From positions 1-63,476 of the forward strand of contig CANPTH010000015.1 of the NCBI GenBank assembly GCA_947576945.1: DNA of 63,476 nucleotides. The letters are read 5' to 3'. The DNA comes from an uncultured Lachnospiraceae bacterium (GTDB taxonomy: Bacteria > Bacillota > Clostridia > Lachnospirales > Lachnospiraceae). This document shows positions 16,898 through 24,741 of the stretch, one piece after another (within the stretch, counting starts at the first letter, position 1; every line of letters begins with the position of its first letter). The notes under the pieces were generated by a model. That model was not told the DNA's origin, did not search any database, and saw nothing but the letters and a program-made list of their open reading frames with translations. Position numbers and translations under genes: made by a program.

Positions 16898-18496
16898 ATG
16901 CAGAATGACTTTTTGAGGGATGAGAAGGGGAACCCCTTTATGCCGGTGGGGGTACAGGCACACAATTCTTCCACAGGCACTCCGCTGATCAGAAAGGCGG
17001 TCAGGGTAGTAAAGGCGTATGGAGGAAACTGCCTGGAAGCGCCGGTCTACTGGTATCGGCTGGAGCCGGAGGAAGGACAGTACGACATGAGCCTGGTACA
17101 GGGGCTGATTGATGAGACCAGGGAGGCTGGGTTAAAGCTGATCCTTCTGTGGTTTGCCGCCAGCAAGAACGGACATCCGAATTATGTGCCGGAATATATC
17201 AAACGGGATCCGGGCCGGTATCTTTTGGCGAAAGGACCGGACGGTGCACCTGTAGCCTCGCTTTCACCTCACTGTAGAGAGACGCTGGAACGTGACAGGA
17301 TGGCGTTTGAGAAGCTGATGCTGTTCCTGAAAGAGTACGACGGGGATAAGCGGACGGTACTGGCGGTGCAGATTGAGAATGAGATGGGATATGCCAACAC
17401 GGATATGGATTATTCGAAGTATGTGTTGGCGGAGTATCAGAAAGAGGTGCCAGAGTGCCTTACAGGTGTCCGACTGGAAGACAGCGGTGTGGAAGACTTG
17501 CGGGAGGGGGAGATGTCCCCATGGAAAAGAAAGTTCGGCAGACATTCTCATGAGGCTTTTTCTGCATGGCATCATGCGAGATATATTGACAGCATCGCAG
17601 AGGCGGGAAAGCAGATCTATGACCTGCCCATGTTCACTAATGTGATGATCGGGGAGACTGGCTATGAAGAACCGGGAAGATGCTATAACAGCGGCGCGGC
17701 TGCAGGGAGAGTACTGGACATCTGGAAGGTGGGCGCGCCGCATCTGGATTTGATCGGTCCGGATATCTATAATCAGAACAGGCGGGAATATATCAGGATC
17801 TGCGGACGATATGACAGGGAGGATAATCCTCTGTTTATACCTGAGTCGCCGCTTGGCGGAGAGGCGAATGCCATGAATGCGCTGCTTGCCGTGGCAGATT
17901 ACGGTGCAGTGGGGATCTGCTGTTTTGGTGCGGAACATGCATTGGATGAAAACGGGAATCTGCTGGAGCAGTATCATGATATGGCGGTTACCATGAGGAC
18001 GATCGCAGGGATGATCCCGCTGCTGATCCGTTACAGAAAGACCGGGCAGGTTTATGCTGTTGCCGAGGAGGAATTTGAGACCAGCCGTTATATCAGGCTG
18101 AAAGAGTATCATGTAGTGGCGCACTTTATGCATACCGGAAAGATGAAACTGGGTTACACACAGGAGCCTTTGGATGAGATGGGAAAAGACAAGGCACAGA
18201 TCAGAGGCCGGGCGCTGCTCATACAGACCGGAGCACATGAATTCTTCGTGGGCGGAGCGGGGGTAGCCTTTGACTTTATCAGAAGACCAGGGGCGGAGGA
18301 TGAGAAGTGTTACAGCCATCTGTCGTCGAGGCAGTCCAGTCAGTTGAATTTCCTGAGTGTGGAGGAAGGCCATTTCGAGGGGAACCGATGGGTGAAGGAT
18401 ATGGAACGAAACGGTGATGAGACGAACTTTTCTCAGTATGTGCTGGATGGACAGGTGATACGGGTACGGCTGAATCCAGAGACGGGGATGCATTGA
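16898..18496 (+). CDS. GH35/GH42-like beta-galactosidase with DUF5597-type C-terminal domain
   Basis: 532 residues, no signal peptide. A clan-A barrel fills the first 360 residues: Glu162 in QIENEMG should be the acid/base and Glu316 in FIPESPLGG the nucleophile. The C-terminal 170 residues are beta-rich and resemble the DUF5597 region found behind such barrels. It probably removes terminal beta-galactosyl (or related) units inside the cell, acting with the GH5 enzyme 15 bases upstream. It closes the transporter operon. Confidence 0.82.
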   Translation: MQNDFLRDEKGNPFMPVGVQAHNSSTGTPLIRKAVRVVKAYGGNCLEAPVYWYRLEPEEGQYDMSLVQGLIDETREAGLKLILLWFAASKNGHPNYVPEYIKRDPGRYLLAKGPDGAPVASLSPHCRETLERDRMAFEKLMLFLKEYDGDKRTVLAVQIENEMGYANTDMDYSKYVLAEYQKEVPECLTGVRLEDSGVEDLREGEMSPWKRKFGRHSHEAFSAWHHARYIDSIAEAGKQIYDLPMFTNVMIGETGYEEPGRCYNSGAAAGRVLDIWKVGAPHLDLIGPDIYNQNRREYIRICGRYDREDNPLFIPESPLGGEANAMNALLAVADYGAVGICCFGAEHALDENGNLLEQYHDMAVTMRTIAGMIPLLIRYRKTGQVYAVAEEEFETSRYIRLKEYHVVAHFMHTGKMKLGYTQEPLDEMGKDKAQIRGRALLIQTGAHEFFVGGAGVAFDFIRRPGAEDEKCYSHLSSRQSSQLNFLSVEEGHFEGNRWVKDMERNGDETNFSQYVLDGQVIRVRLNPETGMH

Positions 18497-18613
18497 TTCG
18501 GGAAGACAGTGAAGCGGGACAGGGCTTTCATGCGCCTTGTACCTGCTTTTTGTTTCACAGGAAAATGGACTTCAGGAAATCAGGTGTATAAAAGGCAGTG
18601 CGGCGTCATAAAC

Positions 18614-18622
18614 TGTTATAAT
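18614..18622 (+). promoter_or_regulatory. Extended -10 promoter element before spmA
   Basis: TGTTATAAT fits an extended -10 box; no good -35 is visible 17 bases upstream. Transcription from here would start within about 15 bases of the leader ORF at 18642. A sporulation sigma factor may read spmA instead; I cannot identify that promoter. Confidence 0.4.
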
Positions 18623-18639
18623 TAAGAAAAGGGAGAAAG

Positions 18640-18669
18640 GCATGTGTTACGGCAGCACATGCTCTTTTT
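18640..18669 (+). terminator. Terminator-like hairpin overlapping a 9-codon leader ORF upstream of spmA
   Basis: GCATGTG (18640-18646) pairs with CACATGC (18656-18662), followed by TCTTTTT. The same bases encode a short ORF (ATG 18642 to TGA 18671, MCYGSTCSF) behind a strong GGGAGAAAGG. Its stop is three bases before the spmA ATG and in the same frame. spmA itself lacks a Shine-Dalgarno, so translational coupling or attenuation is plausible but unproven. Confidence 0.5.
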
Positions 18670-18674
18670 GAACC

Positions 18675-19403
18675 ATGTTGAATTATATCTGGGCTTTTAT
18701 GATTCTGATTGGAGTGGTGTATGGAGCGATAACCGGAAAGATGGCGGAGGTGACCAATGCAGCGTTGGATTCTGCCGGGGACGCGGTATCGCTGTGCATT
18801 ACGATGATCGGCGTGATGGCTTTGTGGGTTGGACTTATGGAGATCGCGCAGAAGTCAGGATTGATCGCGAAACTGACGCGGGGGATACAGCCATTTATAC
18901 GGTTTCTGTTTCCGAGGATACCGGAGGGACATCCGGCCAGAGAGTATATTGCGACCAATATGATCGCTAATCTTCTGGGGCTGGGCTGGGCGTGTACGCC
19001 GGCGGGGCTTAAGGCCATGGAGGAGCTGGCGAAGCTGGAAGCGGAGCGGGGGACGCCGGGGTATGTTCCGGAAAGCGGAAACGTCAAATGCGGTTGGGAT
19101 GTGGCGGATGGCGGAGCGGGGGCGACCGGCGGCTCTGACAGAGGAAGCGCGGCGGACGCTCTGGGAGCCGCGGCCAGGAGGAAAGGCAAGTGGGAGCGTG
19201 TGGCCAGCAGGGAAATGTGTACCTTTCTGATACTTAATATTTCATCACTGCAGTTGATACCTGTAAATATGATTGCCTATAGGAGTCAGTATGGAAGCGT
19301 GAATCCGGCGGGGATTATCGGGCCGGCGATTGTGGCGACGTTTGTGAGTACGGCGGTGGCAGTGGTTTATTGTAAGGGGAAGGACAGGAGGCGGAGAGTC
19401 TGA
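18675..19403 (+). CDS. spmA: Spore maturation protein SpmA with an unusual internal insert
   Basis: Membrane protein of the nucleoside-recognition (Gate) family, needed with SpmB for core dehydration of endospores. The N-terminal half (NYIWAFMILIG, then GLMEIAQKSGL) and C-terminal half (MCTFLILNISSLQLIPVN, then AYRSQYGSVNPAGI) fit SpmA closely. Between them, residues about 125-175 form a Gly/Ala-rich insert that makes it 242 residues instead of about 195. No spmB follows, contrary to the usual spmA-spmB pair; an AT-rich toxin-antitoxin module lies there instead. A fragment of a second spmA occurs at 27566. Confidence 0.9.
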   Translation: MLNYIWAFMILIGVVYGAITGKMAEVTNAALDSAGDAVSLCITMIGVMALWVGLMEIAQKSGLIAKLTRGIQPFIRFLFPRIPEGHPAREYIATNMIANLLGLGWACTPAGLKAMEELAKLEAERGTPGYVPESGNVKCGWDVADGGAGATGGSDRGSAADALGAAARRKGKWERVASREMCTFLILNISSLQLIPVNMIAYRSQYGSVNPAGIIGPAIVATFVSTAVAVVYCKGKDRRRRV

Positions 19404-19419
19404 GGGCTCTCTGTTTTTG
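19393..19419 (+). terminator. Terminator at the end of spmA
   Basis: GAGAG/CTCTC stem around an 8-base loop followed by TGTTTTTG. The stem is short and overlaps the stop codon. Confidence 0.5.
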
Positions 19420-19440
19420 TATCATTTTTGTGAAAGAGTG

Positions 19441-19469
19441 TTGAGAAGCAAAGTTTTTTGGGATATACT
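19441..19469 (+). promoter_or_regulatory. Promoter of the MNT/HEPN module
   Basis: TTGAGA (19441-19446), a 17-base spacer and TATACT (19464-19469), ending 35 bases before the start codon. Confidence 0.7.
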
Positions 19470-19504
19470 TATAAAAAAGATGGATATTGGGATTTAAGGA
19501 ATAT

Positions 19505-19855
19505 ATGAGGTATCAAGAAGTGGAAGAAAAAATAAAGAATATTATGTCTGAAGTATACGAAGAATTGATAAAATTATTTGGTAAAAAAATTGAACGTATT
19601 ACTTTGTACGGTTCATATGCTCGTGGGGATTTTAATTTGGAATCAGATGTTGATATCATGATTTTATTGAATTGCGATCAAAAAGAAATAACGCAAAGAC
19701 GAAAAGAGATCAGTAGAATTGCAAGCCGAATTGGTTTAAAAAATGATATTATGGTTTCGCTTCTTGCACGTAATAGTGATGATTATGAAAACAATATGAA
19801 GTACCAGCCATTTTACCAAAACATTGAAAAGGAAGGTGTGAGAATTTATGGATAA
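19505..19855 (+). CDS. MNT-domain nucleotidyltransferase antitoxin
   Basis: 116-residue minimal nucleotidyltransferase. The signature GSYARGDFNLESDVDIMIL (residues 36-54) gives Gly36-Ser37 and the metal-binding Asp48 and Asp50. In MNT/HEPN (type VII) systems this partner neutralises the HEPN ribonuclease by adding nucleotides to it. The base composition is much more AT-rich than the flanking genes, suggesting transfer. ATG 19505 with AAGGA upstream is preferred to a TTG six codons earlier. Its last 8 bases overlap the HEPN gene, the usual coupled layout. Confidence 0.88.
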   Translation: MRYQEVEEKIKNIMSEVYEELIKLFGKKIERITLYGSYARGDFNLESDVDIMILLNCDQKEITQRRKEISRIASRIGLKNDIMVSLLARNSDDYENNMKYQPFYQNIEKEGVRIYG

Positions 19856-20279
19856 AGCAAGAGCAGATTTAGCTATATATCGTTTAGAGACAGCGAGACA
19901 ATGTATTATATCGGCAAAAGCATTGATAGAGATATCGGATTATAAAGGTGCGGCGAATCGTTCTTATTATGCGGTTTTCCATTGTATGCGAAGTGTATTA
20001 GCATTAAGTTCCATAGACTTTTCAAAACATTCTGCGGTGGGCGCTTATTTTCGTAAAGAATATATAAAAACAGGGATATTTGATGTATCTATGTCAGATA
20101 TAATATCGGAAGCCTTTGATATTCGTAGCGATAGCGACTATAATGACTATTTTGTCATATCGAAAAGAGAGGTTGAAGAACAGATATCAAATGCACGGTA
20201 TTTTTATGATAGGGTAGAGGAACATGTAGTGGCGCAAATTAAGGATGGTGGTTGTTCTGATATTTTAAATACAAAGTAA
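19848..20279 (+). CDS. HEPN-domain toxin
   Basis: 143-residue, all-helical HEPN protein. The catalytic-type motif is Arg38-x6-His45 in NRSYYAVFHC, so it could act as an RNase when not held by its MNT partner. It is AT-rich like that gene and starts inside it. The HEPN RNase motif is a slight variant of the best-studied R-x4-H-x-Y form, so activity is likely but not certain. Downstream DNA is degraded gene remnants, which suggests the pair is the surviving part of a larger inserted segment. Confidence 0.85.
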   Translation: MDKARADLAIYRLETARQCIISAKALIEISDYKGAANRSYYAVFHCMRSVLALSSIDFSKHSAVGAYFRKEYIKTGIFDVSMSDIISEAFDIRSDSDYNDYFVISKREVEEQISNARYFYDRVEEHVVAQIKDGGCSDILNTK

Positions 20280-20471
20280 TCGTTAAGAGCGGAAATCTTA
20301 TAATAAGATGTATCCTGCTTTTATTATATTGATTTTCTTGTTTTGGTATTATTCAACAATAAGAGAGAGGGAAAAATCATTATTACAAGATATTTTTTAC
20401 AAAGTTTGTGACATTAACTTGACACAAGGAGGGGGTAGGCTCTCCGCATTTTAATCTTTTAAGAAATTGTG

Positions 20472-20833
20472 ACAGAAAATAAAGTTATTTTGAAGATGTG
20501 TAAAAATGCCTATGAAAATGATTTGTCCAAGCATACTCCAAAGGAAATTGTTACGCGAATCAGAATGTTGTGGAATTCTATTCCGGCTCAGTTGGCATAA
20601 GAAAACAAAAAGTTTATTTATGGATTAATTTGTGAAGGAGCCAGAGCCAGAGAATATGAGGCAGCCATCACATGGTTGACGGATGTGGGTTGGTATATAG
20701 AATCAGCCGGATGAAAAAGCCGGATTTTCCGCTTAGGGCGTATCAGGATTTTTCGGCATTCAAGTTGTTTGTTGTGGATGTTGGTTTGCTGGGTGCCATG
20801 TATTCAACAAATTGCGAAGAAATGCCTGATTGA
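20472..20833 (+). pseudogene. Remnant of a DUF4143 ATP-binding protein (stop and frameshift)
   Basis: Reading through 20472-20690 gives KMCKNAYENDLSKHTPKEI, then IRMLWNSIPAQLA, an in-frame TAA at 20598, then KKFIYGLICEGARAREYEAA. After a frameshift near 20690 the next frame continues with KKPDFPLRAYQDFSAFKLFV and DVGLLGAM, then ends at 20833. These are successive blocks of the DUF4143 domain of AAA+ proteins, so the N-terminal ATPase part is lost and the rest is broken. About 190 bases of AT-rich DNA without a gene separate it from the HEPN gene. Confidence 0.75.
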
Positions 20834-21150
20834 AGATCAAGAAGATACAGATATGACATTGGAACTTTCAGATAGTATAGCGTTGAAATTGTTGAGAGAA
20901 GAGCAGGCGGCTTAGCAGTTGAATGAAAAGATGGGTATTGCAATTCAGCGAGGCAGTTTGATTCAACTATCTTAAGAACAAATCAGATGAAACAAATACG
21001 CGAGAAGTGTTTGAGGCAGTAGCGCTCGGTGCATTCCTCGTCAGCGGTGTCAGCCTGCTTGCCGCCCATATAGGCTTCACCCTCGCCGCGGAACCGGAGC
21101 TGCTTTTTTCGCAGCCTTCCTTACAGCCTGTTTTTAAATGCTTTATAGAA
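20834..21150. other. Gene-free degraded DNA between the pseudogene and the GH43 terminator
   Basis: No intact gene. A short plus-strand stretch (20852-20914) reads TLELSDSIALKLLREEQAA and stops. On the minus strand 21120-20983 is open for 46 codons (KKQLRFRGEGEAYMGGKQAD), with higher GC than its surroundings and no recognised family. Both look like fragments of lost genes. Confidence 0.4.
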
Positions 21151-21198
21151 AAAGGGGCTGTTATGTCTGAGATTTTTTAATCTTTGCTGAACAGCCCC
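21150..21198 (-). terminator. Terminator of the GH43/ABC operon
   Basis: AACAGCCCC (21190-21198) pairs with GGGGCTGTT (21154-21162); a second AGATT/AATCT stem lies inside. On the minus strand the stem is followed by TTTTTC. Confidence 0.8.
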
Positions 21199-21220
21199 AG
21201 GAATTTGTCCAGACTTCAGA

Positions 21221-22684
21221 TCATTGTTCTTTCAAAGCATTCAAGCCGCTGCCCCATACGGAAATTCCGGTTTCTTCATTTAGGGCCGTGAATGTCATTA
21301 CATATTTTTTACCGTCTTCATCCCACTGTTTTAAGATGATTCCCTGGTAAGTGTCTTCGTTTATTGTAAGGCTTATTTTGTTTCCATCCTCCAGTTCCCA
21401 TGTGCCTTCTGCATCGCCGCCGATTTTCCCGTTCTTCTTTAGTTCGATCAGGATTGATTCCCTGATTTCCGGGGAGATGTCCCTGCCATGGTTGATAAAC
21501 TTGTAAGTTCCGGCTGTTTCTTCTTTTGTATAAGTCCCGGCCGTCTCTCCGGTATAGCGGTACGGTGCGATAACAGGCCAGCCTTCCTCATTGAAAAACA
21601 TCTGATGGACTCGAACTTCATGTTCCTCGCCCCTGTTTTCGAACCGCGTATGGTAGATCAGAAAATATTTTCCTGTATCCTCCTGGTACAGGCATGAATT
21701 ATGTCCAGGGGAAAGGTATCCGTTCCGGTTTTCTCCCTCTTCTCCTTCCGACCAGAGAAATTTGTAGCATCCCATGAGTTTCGTTCCATAAAGCGCCGCT
21801 GAAGCGTCGCTGAACACACTCCCGGCAGGTCCCTTGCAGTCAATCATATCCTGTCCCATGGAATCCAGATACGGACCGTCCGGCGTCGATGAACGACATA
21901 CTCTGATATTATATCCGCCGTCCGAATCCAAGCCGCCGAAGGACAGGAACATATAATAATATCCCGTATCCGGATTATAGATCACATAGGGAGCCTCAAT
22001 CCGAAGGTGGTCACCGCCAAGCAGTTTCTTTCCATAGCCGGGCTCCAGGGGCAGTCCGCTTTCCGGATCCATCTCCTTCACGAAGATACCGCCGGAATAA
22101 GAACCATAGATCATCCACAAACGTTCTTCCTGGTCATAGAATACCACCGGGTCTACCACATTCGGATCATCAGCAGACTGATACAGCCTTCCGTTTTCAC
22201 TTGGCTGGTCTGGGCTCATCCCTGACTTAAGCATGATACCCTGATTCACATAGGGGCCTTCCACAGAATCAGAAATCGCCGTACCGAGACAGGACAACGG
22301 GCTGTCTCCCTGACAGTTACAGTAATACATATGATATTTTCCGTCTTTCAGACGAATCACATCCGGCGCCCAGAACGTATTGCTGTGCGCCCATTCAAAC
22401 GCTTCTTTCATTTCCGAATAAACATTCGGAATTACCTCGTTCTCATTTTTGATTCCTCTGTTTACATAGGTCCAGTTTATCAGATCGTCCGTCTTTGCCA
22501 CCGCAAGATGCGAACCGAAAATATAATAATAACCGTCCCCGCCATCCACGACAGACGGGTCGTGTACCGATACTTCTTCAAATGTCTTTTCCACTGCCGT
22601 ATCCGCCTTCAGTTTTTCTTTTTGTGCGCAGCCCGACAGCAAAGACACCACTATTACAATAAAAATTCCTGTCTTGCCCTTCAT
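21221..22684 (-). CDS. GH43 lipoprotein, endo-arabinanase type
   Basis: 487 residues with a signal peptide and lipobox LLSGC, so it is held on the outer face of the membrane. The five-bladed propeller shows the GH43 acidic triad: Asp in VHDPSVV, Asp in VDPVVFYD and Glu in IEAPYVIY. GHNSCLY supplies the His near the calcium site. The overall pattern resembles endo-1,5-alpha-L-arabinanases. A C-terminal region of about 100 residues is beta-rich. ATG 22684 with AGGAGA upstream is preferred to a start 22 codons earlier. Products are probably imported by the ABC system encoded just upstream. Confidence 0.88.
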   Translation of the reverse strand: MKGKTGIFIVIVVSLLSGCAQKEKLKADTAVEKTFEEVSVHDPSVVDGGDGYYYIFGSHLAVAKTDDLINWTYVNRGIKNENEVIPNVYSEMKEAFEWAHSNTFWAPDVIRLKDGKYHMYYCNCQGDSPLSCLGTAISDSVEGPYVNQGIMLKSGMSPDQPSENGRLYQSADDPNVVDPVVFYDQEERLWMIYGSYSGGIFVKEMDPESGLPLEPGYGKKLLGGDHLRIEAPYVIYNPDTGYYYMFLSFGGLDSDGGYNIRVCRSSTPDGPYLDSMGQDMIDCKGPAGSVFSDASAALYGTKLMGCYKFLWSEGEEGENRNGYLSPGHNSCLYQEDTGKYFLIYHTRFENRGEEHEVRVHQMFFNEEGWPVIAPYRYTGETAGTYTKEETAGTYKFINHGRDISPEIRESILIELKKNGKIGGDAEGTWELEDGNKISLTINEDTYQGIILKQWDEDGKKYVMTFTALNEETGISVWGSGLNALKEQ

Positions 22685-22719
22685 GATTCTCCTTTCGGAC
22701 AGATTTACACTGTCCTTTT

Positions 22720-22764
22720 TAAAAACAGGGTTGTTTCCTGTCATTTGCACAGGAAAACAACCCT
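22720..22764 (-). terminator. Intra-operon terminator/attenuator between permease and GH43
   Basis: Arms 22727-22741 and 22749-22764 pair over 15 bp with one bulge. On the minus strand the stem is followed by GTTTTTA, so part of the transcription should stop before the GH43 gene. Confidence 0.7.
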
Positions 22765-22793
22765 ACTTAATCTTACTTTCCAATTACCGTTTC

Positions 22794-23663
22794 TTAGCCC
22801 TTTACGCCTGACACCGCCAGTGATTCAATGATATACCGCTGGAAGAAGAAGAACAGGAGCAGCGTAGGCAGGATCGCCAGTACCGATGCCGCCATAATCA
22901 GCGGGTAATCACTGTTTACCGCATAATAAGAGTTAAAGGAGCGGATCACTACCTGCAGGGTAAACCATTCTTCATTCTGGATAAAGATTGTCGGTGCAAG
23001 ATAATCGTTCCAGATTCCCATGAACCACAGGATAAGCTGCGTCATCAGCGCACCCTTCATCAGGGGAAGGAAAATGGATAAATACATCTTAAAATAACTG
23101 CATCCGTCCAGTTTGGCCGCCTCTACAATGGAATCCGGCACGCTCGTCAGGTTCTGCCGCAGGAAAAAGATGATGCTGACATTGCCGAACAGACCCGGTA
23201 TAATCAGTGGAAGGAGACTGTTCGTCCACCCCATTTTCGTAAACATTACATACTGCGGGATCATAACGACTGCAAACGGGATCATCATCGTTGCAAGCAG
23301 CCCCAGGAAGATGCCGTTCTTCCCGCGGAAATTCAATTTACTGAACGAAAAGGCAGACAGGGAAGACGTAAACCCGCCGATTATAAGAACGGGAAGCGCT
23401 ACGATCAGCGTGTTGCGCAGACCCCTTAAGAATTCCGGCTTTGCCAGCACCTCTCCGTACTTTCCGAATTTCCACGGATCCGGAATGATGCTGAAGTCAG
23501 CCGCCAGGATCTGGTTCTTTGTCATGAAAGAACTCAGAATCATATAAATAAGCGGAAATACCATGAAAACCGCGCCCAACAACAGCACCACGAAAATGAT
23601 CCTGTCGATGACCATGCTTTTATGTGATTTAATTTCCGAACTCATCTCATCGTTTTTTGCCAT
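22794..23663 (-). CDS. Sugar ABC transporter permease, MalG type (arabinan operon)
   Basis: 289 residues with six hydrophobic helices, EAA loop SIVEAAKLDGC and a terminal SLAVSGVKG typical of the MalG group. ATG 23663 follows GGAGGTGGG at good spacing; a GTG three codons upstream would overlap that site. It begins 12 bases after the stop of the first permease. It forms the import channel together with that protein; an ATPase must come from elsewhere. Confidence 0.93.
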   Translation of the reverse strand: MAKNDEMSSEIKSHKSMVIDRIIFVVLLLGAVFMVFPLIYMILSSFMTKNQILAADFSIIPDPWKFGKYGEVLAKPEFLRGLRNTLIVALPVLIIGGFTSSLSAFSFSKLNFRGKNGIFLGLLATMMIPFAVVMIPQYVMFTKMGWTNSLLPLIIPGLFGNVSIIFFLRQNLTSVPDSIVEAAKLDGCSYFKMYLSIFLPLMKGALMTQLILWFMGIWNDYLAPTIFIQNEEWFTLQVVIRSFNSYYAVNSDYPLIMAASVLAILPTLLLFFFFQRYIIESLAVSGVKG

Positions 23664-23675
23664 ATCTCCCACCTC

Positions 23676-24605
23676 CTACTGAATTGTTTTAACCCACTTA
23701 TCCTGGCCTTTGAAATTAATCGCCGTAACAATAAAGATAAAGATTGCCAGAATGAATGCCATCGCAGAACCATACCCCATCTGATTGCTTCCGAACGCCT
23801 TGTCATACAGATAGAATACAACTGTCGCCGCACTGTAATTCAGGCCGCCGCTCGGCACCATGACGAGCACTTCTACGAATACCTGGAAACCGCCGATCAG
23901 GCCGGTGATCAACAGATAAAAAGTGACCGGTGAAACAAGCGGTACCGTTATGTGGCGGAACAGATTCCATCCGCTGGAACCGTCGATCTTCGCCGCTTCA
24001 TACAGATCTCTCGGGATTCCCTGCAGGCCGGACAGATACAGGATGATCGAAGAGCCAAGCCCCTTCCAGACCATAAAAATGATCATGGATATTTTTACCC
24101 AGAACTCGTCTCCCAGCCAGTTCGGTCCATGCACGCCTGTCACATGCTTAATGATGCTGTTCAGCAGGCCGTAATCATAATTGAATACCCACATCCACAG
24201 GATTGCAACCGCAACCAGGGAAGAAACGACCGGCACATAGTACAGGGTACGCAGAAACTTGATGCCTTTAATTTTCCTGTTCATGCCTACAGCAATCACA
24301 AGCCCCAGAATCATGCCAATCGGAATACCAATCATGTAAATTACCGTATTCAGCAGAACCTTCCAAAATTTCGCATCTGCAAATAATTTTATGTAGTTAT
24401 TCAGTCCTACAAAGTTATCCATCATGGAATTCATGCCGTTCCATTTCGTTAAGCTGGCAAAAAATGCAAAAACGATCGGAAAGGCCATGAAGACCAGAAA
24501 ACCAATGAATGCAGGAGACACAAATGCAAGCCCCCAGCAGTGTTCCTTGAATTCAGCTTTATTCATTTTTTTCTTTGTTATTTCTTTTGCTTTCCCTCCG
24601 CTCAT
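23676..24605 (-). CDS. Sugar ABC transporter permease, MalF type (arabinan operon)
   Basis: 309 residues. A basic cytoplasmic N-terminus precedes six membrane helices, and the EAA loop reads DLYEAAKIDGS. GGAGG precedes ATG 24605. It is the second gene of the minus-strand operon, following the binding protein after a hairpin-containing gap of about 136 bases. Sequence does not reveal substrate; arabino-oligosaccharide is inferred from the GH43 gene in the operon. Confidence 0.93.
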   Translation of the reverse strand: MSGGKAKEITKKKMNKAEFKEHCWGLAFVSPAFIGFLVFMAFPIVFAFFASLTKWNGMNSMMDNFVGLNNYIKLFADAKFWKVLLNTVIYMIGIPIGMILGLVIAVGMNRKIKGIKFLRTLYYVPVVSSLVAVAILWMWVFNYDYGLLNSIIKHVTGVHGPNWLGDEFWVKISMIIFMVWKGLGSSIILYLSGLQGIPRDLYEAAKIDGSSGWNLFRHITVPLVSPVTFYLLITGLIGGFQVFVEVLVMVPSGGLNYSAATVVFYLYDKAFGSNQMGYGSAMAFILAIFIFIVTAINFKGQDKWVKTIQ

Positions 24606-24632
24606 ACGCTTACCTCCATACCCATACGGGAA

Positions 24633-24660
24633 GCGGCTGGCCTTTCGATTTGCCAGCCAC
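24633..24660 (-). other. Hairpin between binding-protein and permease genes
   Basis: GTGGCTGGC pairs with GCCAGCCGC (24652-24660 with 24633-24641, one mismatch) around a 10-base loop, with no T-run. It occupies the same position as the hairpin at 13641 in the other ABC operon. Confidence 0.55.
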
Positions 24661-24741
24661 TCTTTCTGTAACCAGTTTTATTTGGTTTTCCGGTTTGTCC
24701 TCCGGCCGGGCACATTCGTTTTGATGGCTCTTCCGCCGGGA

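Noticed and set aside
20983-21120. Minus-strand 46-codon open stretch as a small gene
   Set aside because: No start with ribosome site, no family match, and it sits among gene relics; described only as degraded DNA.
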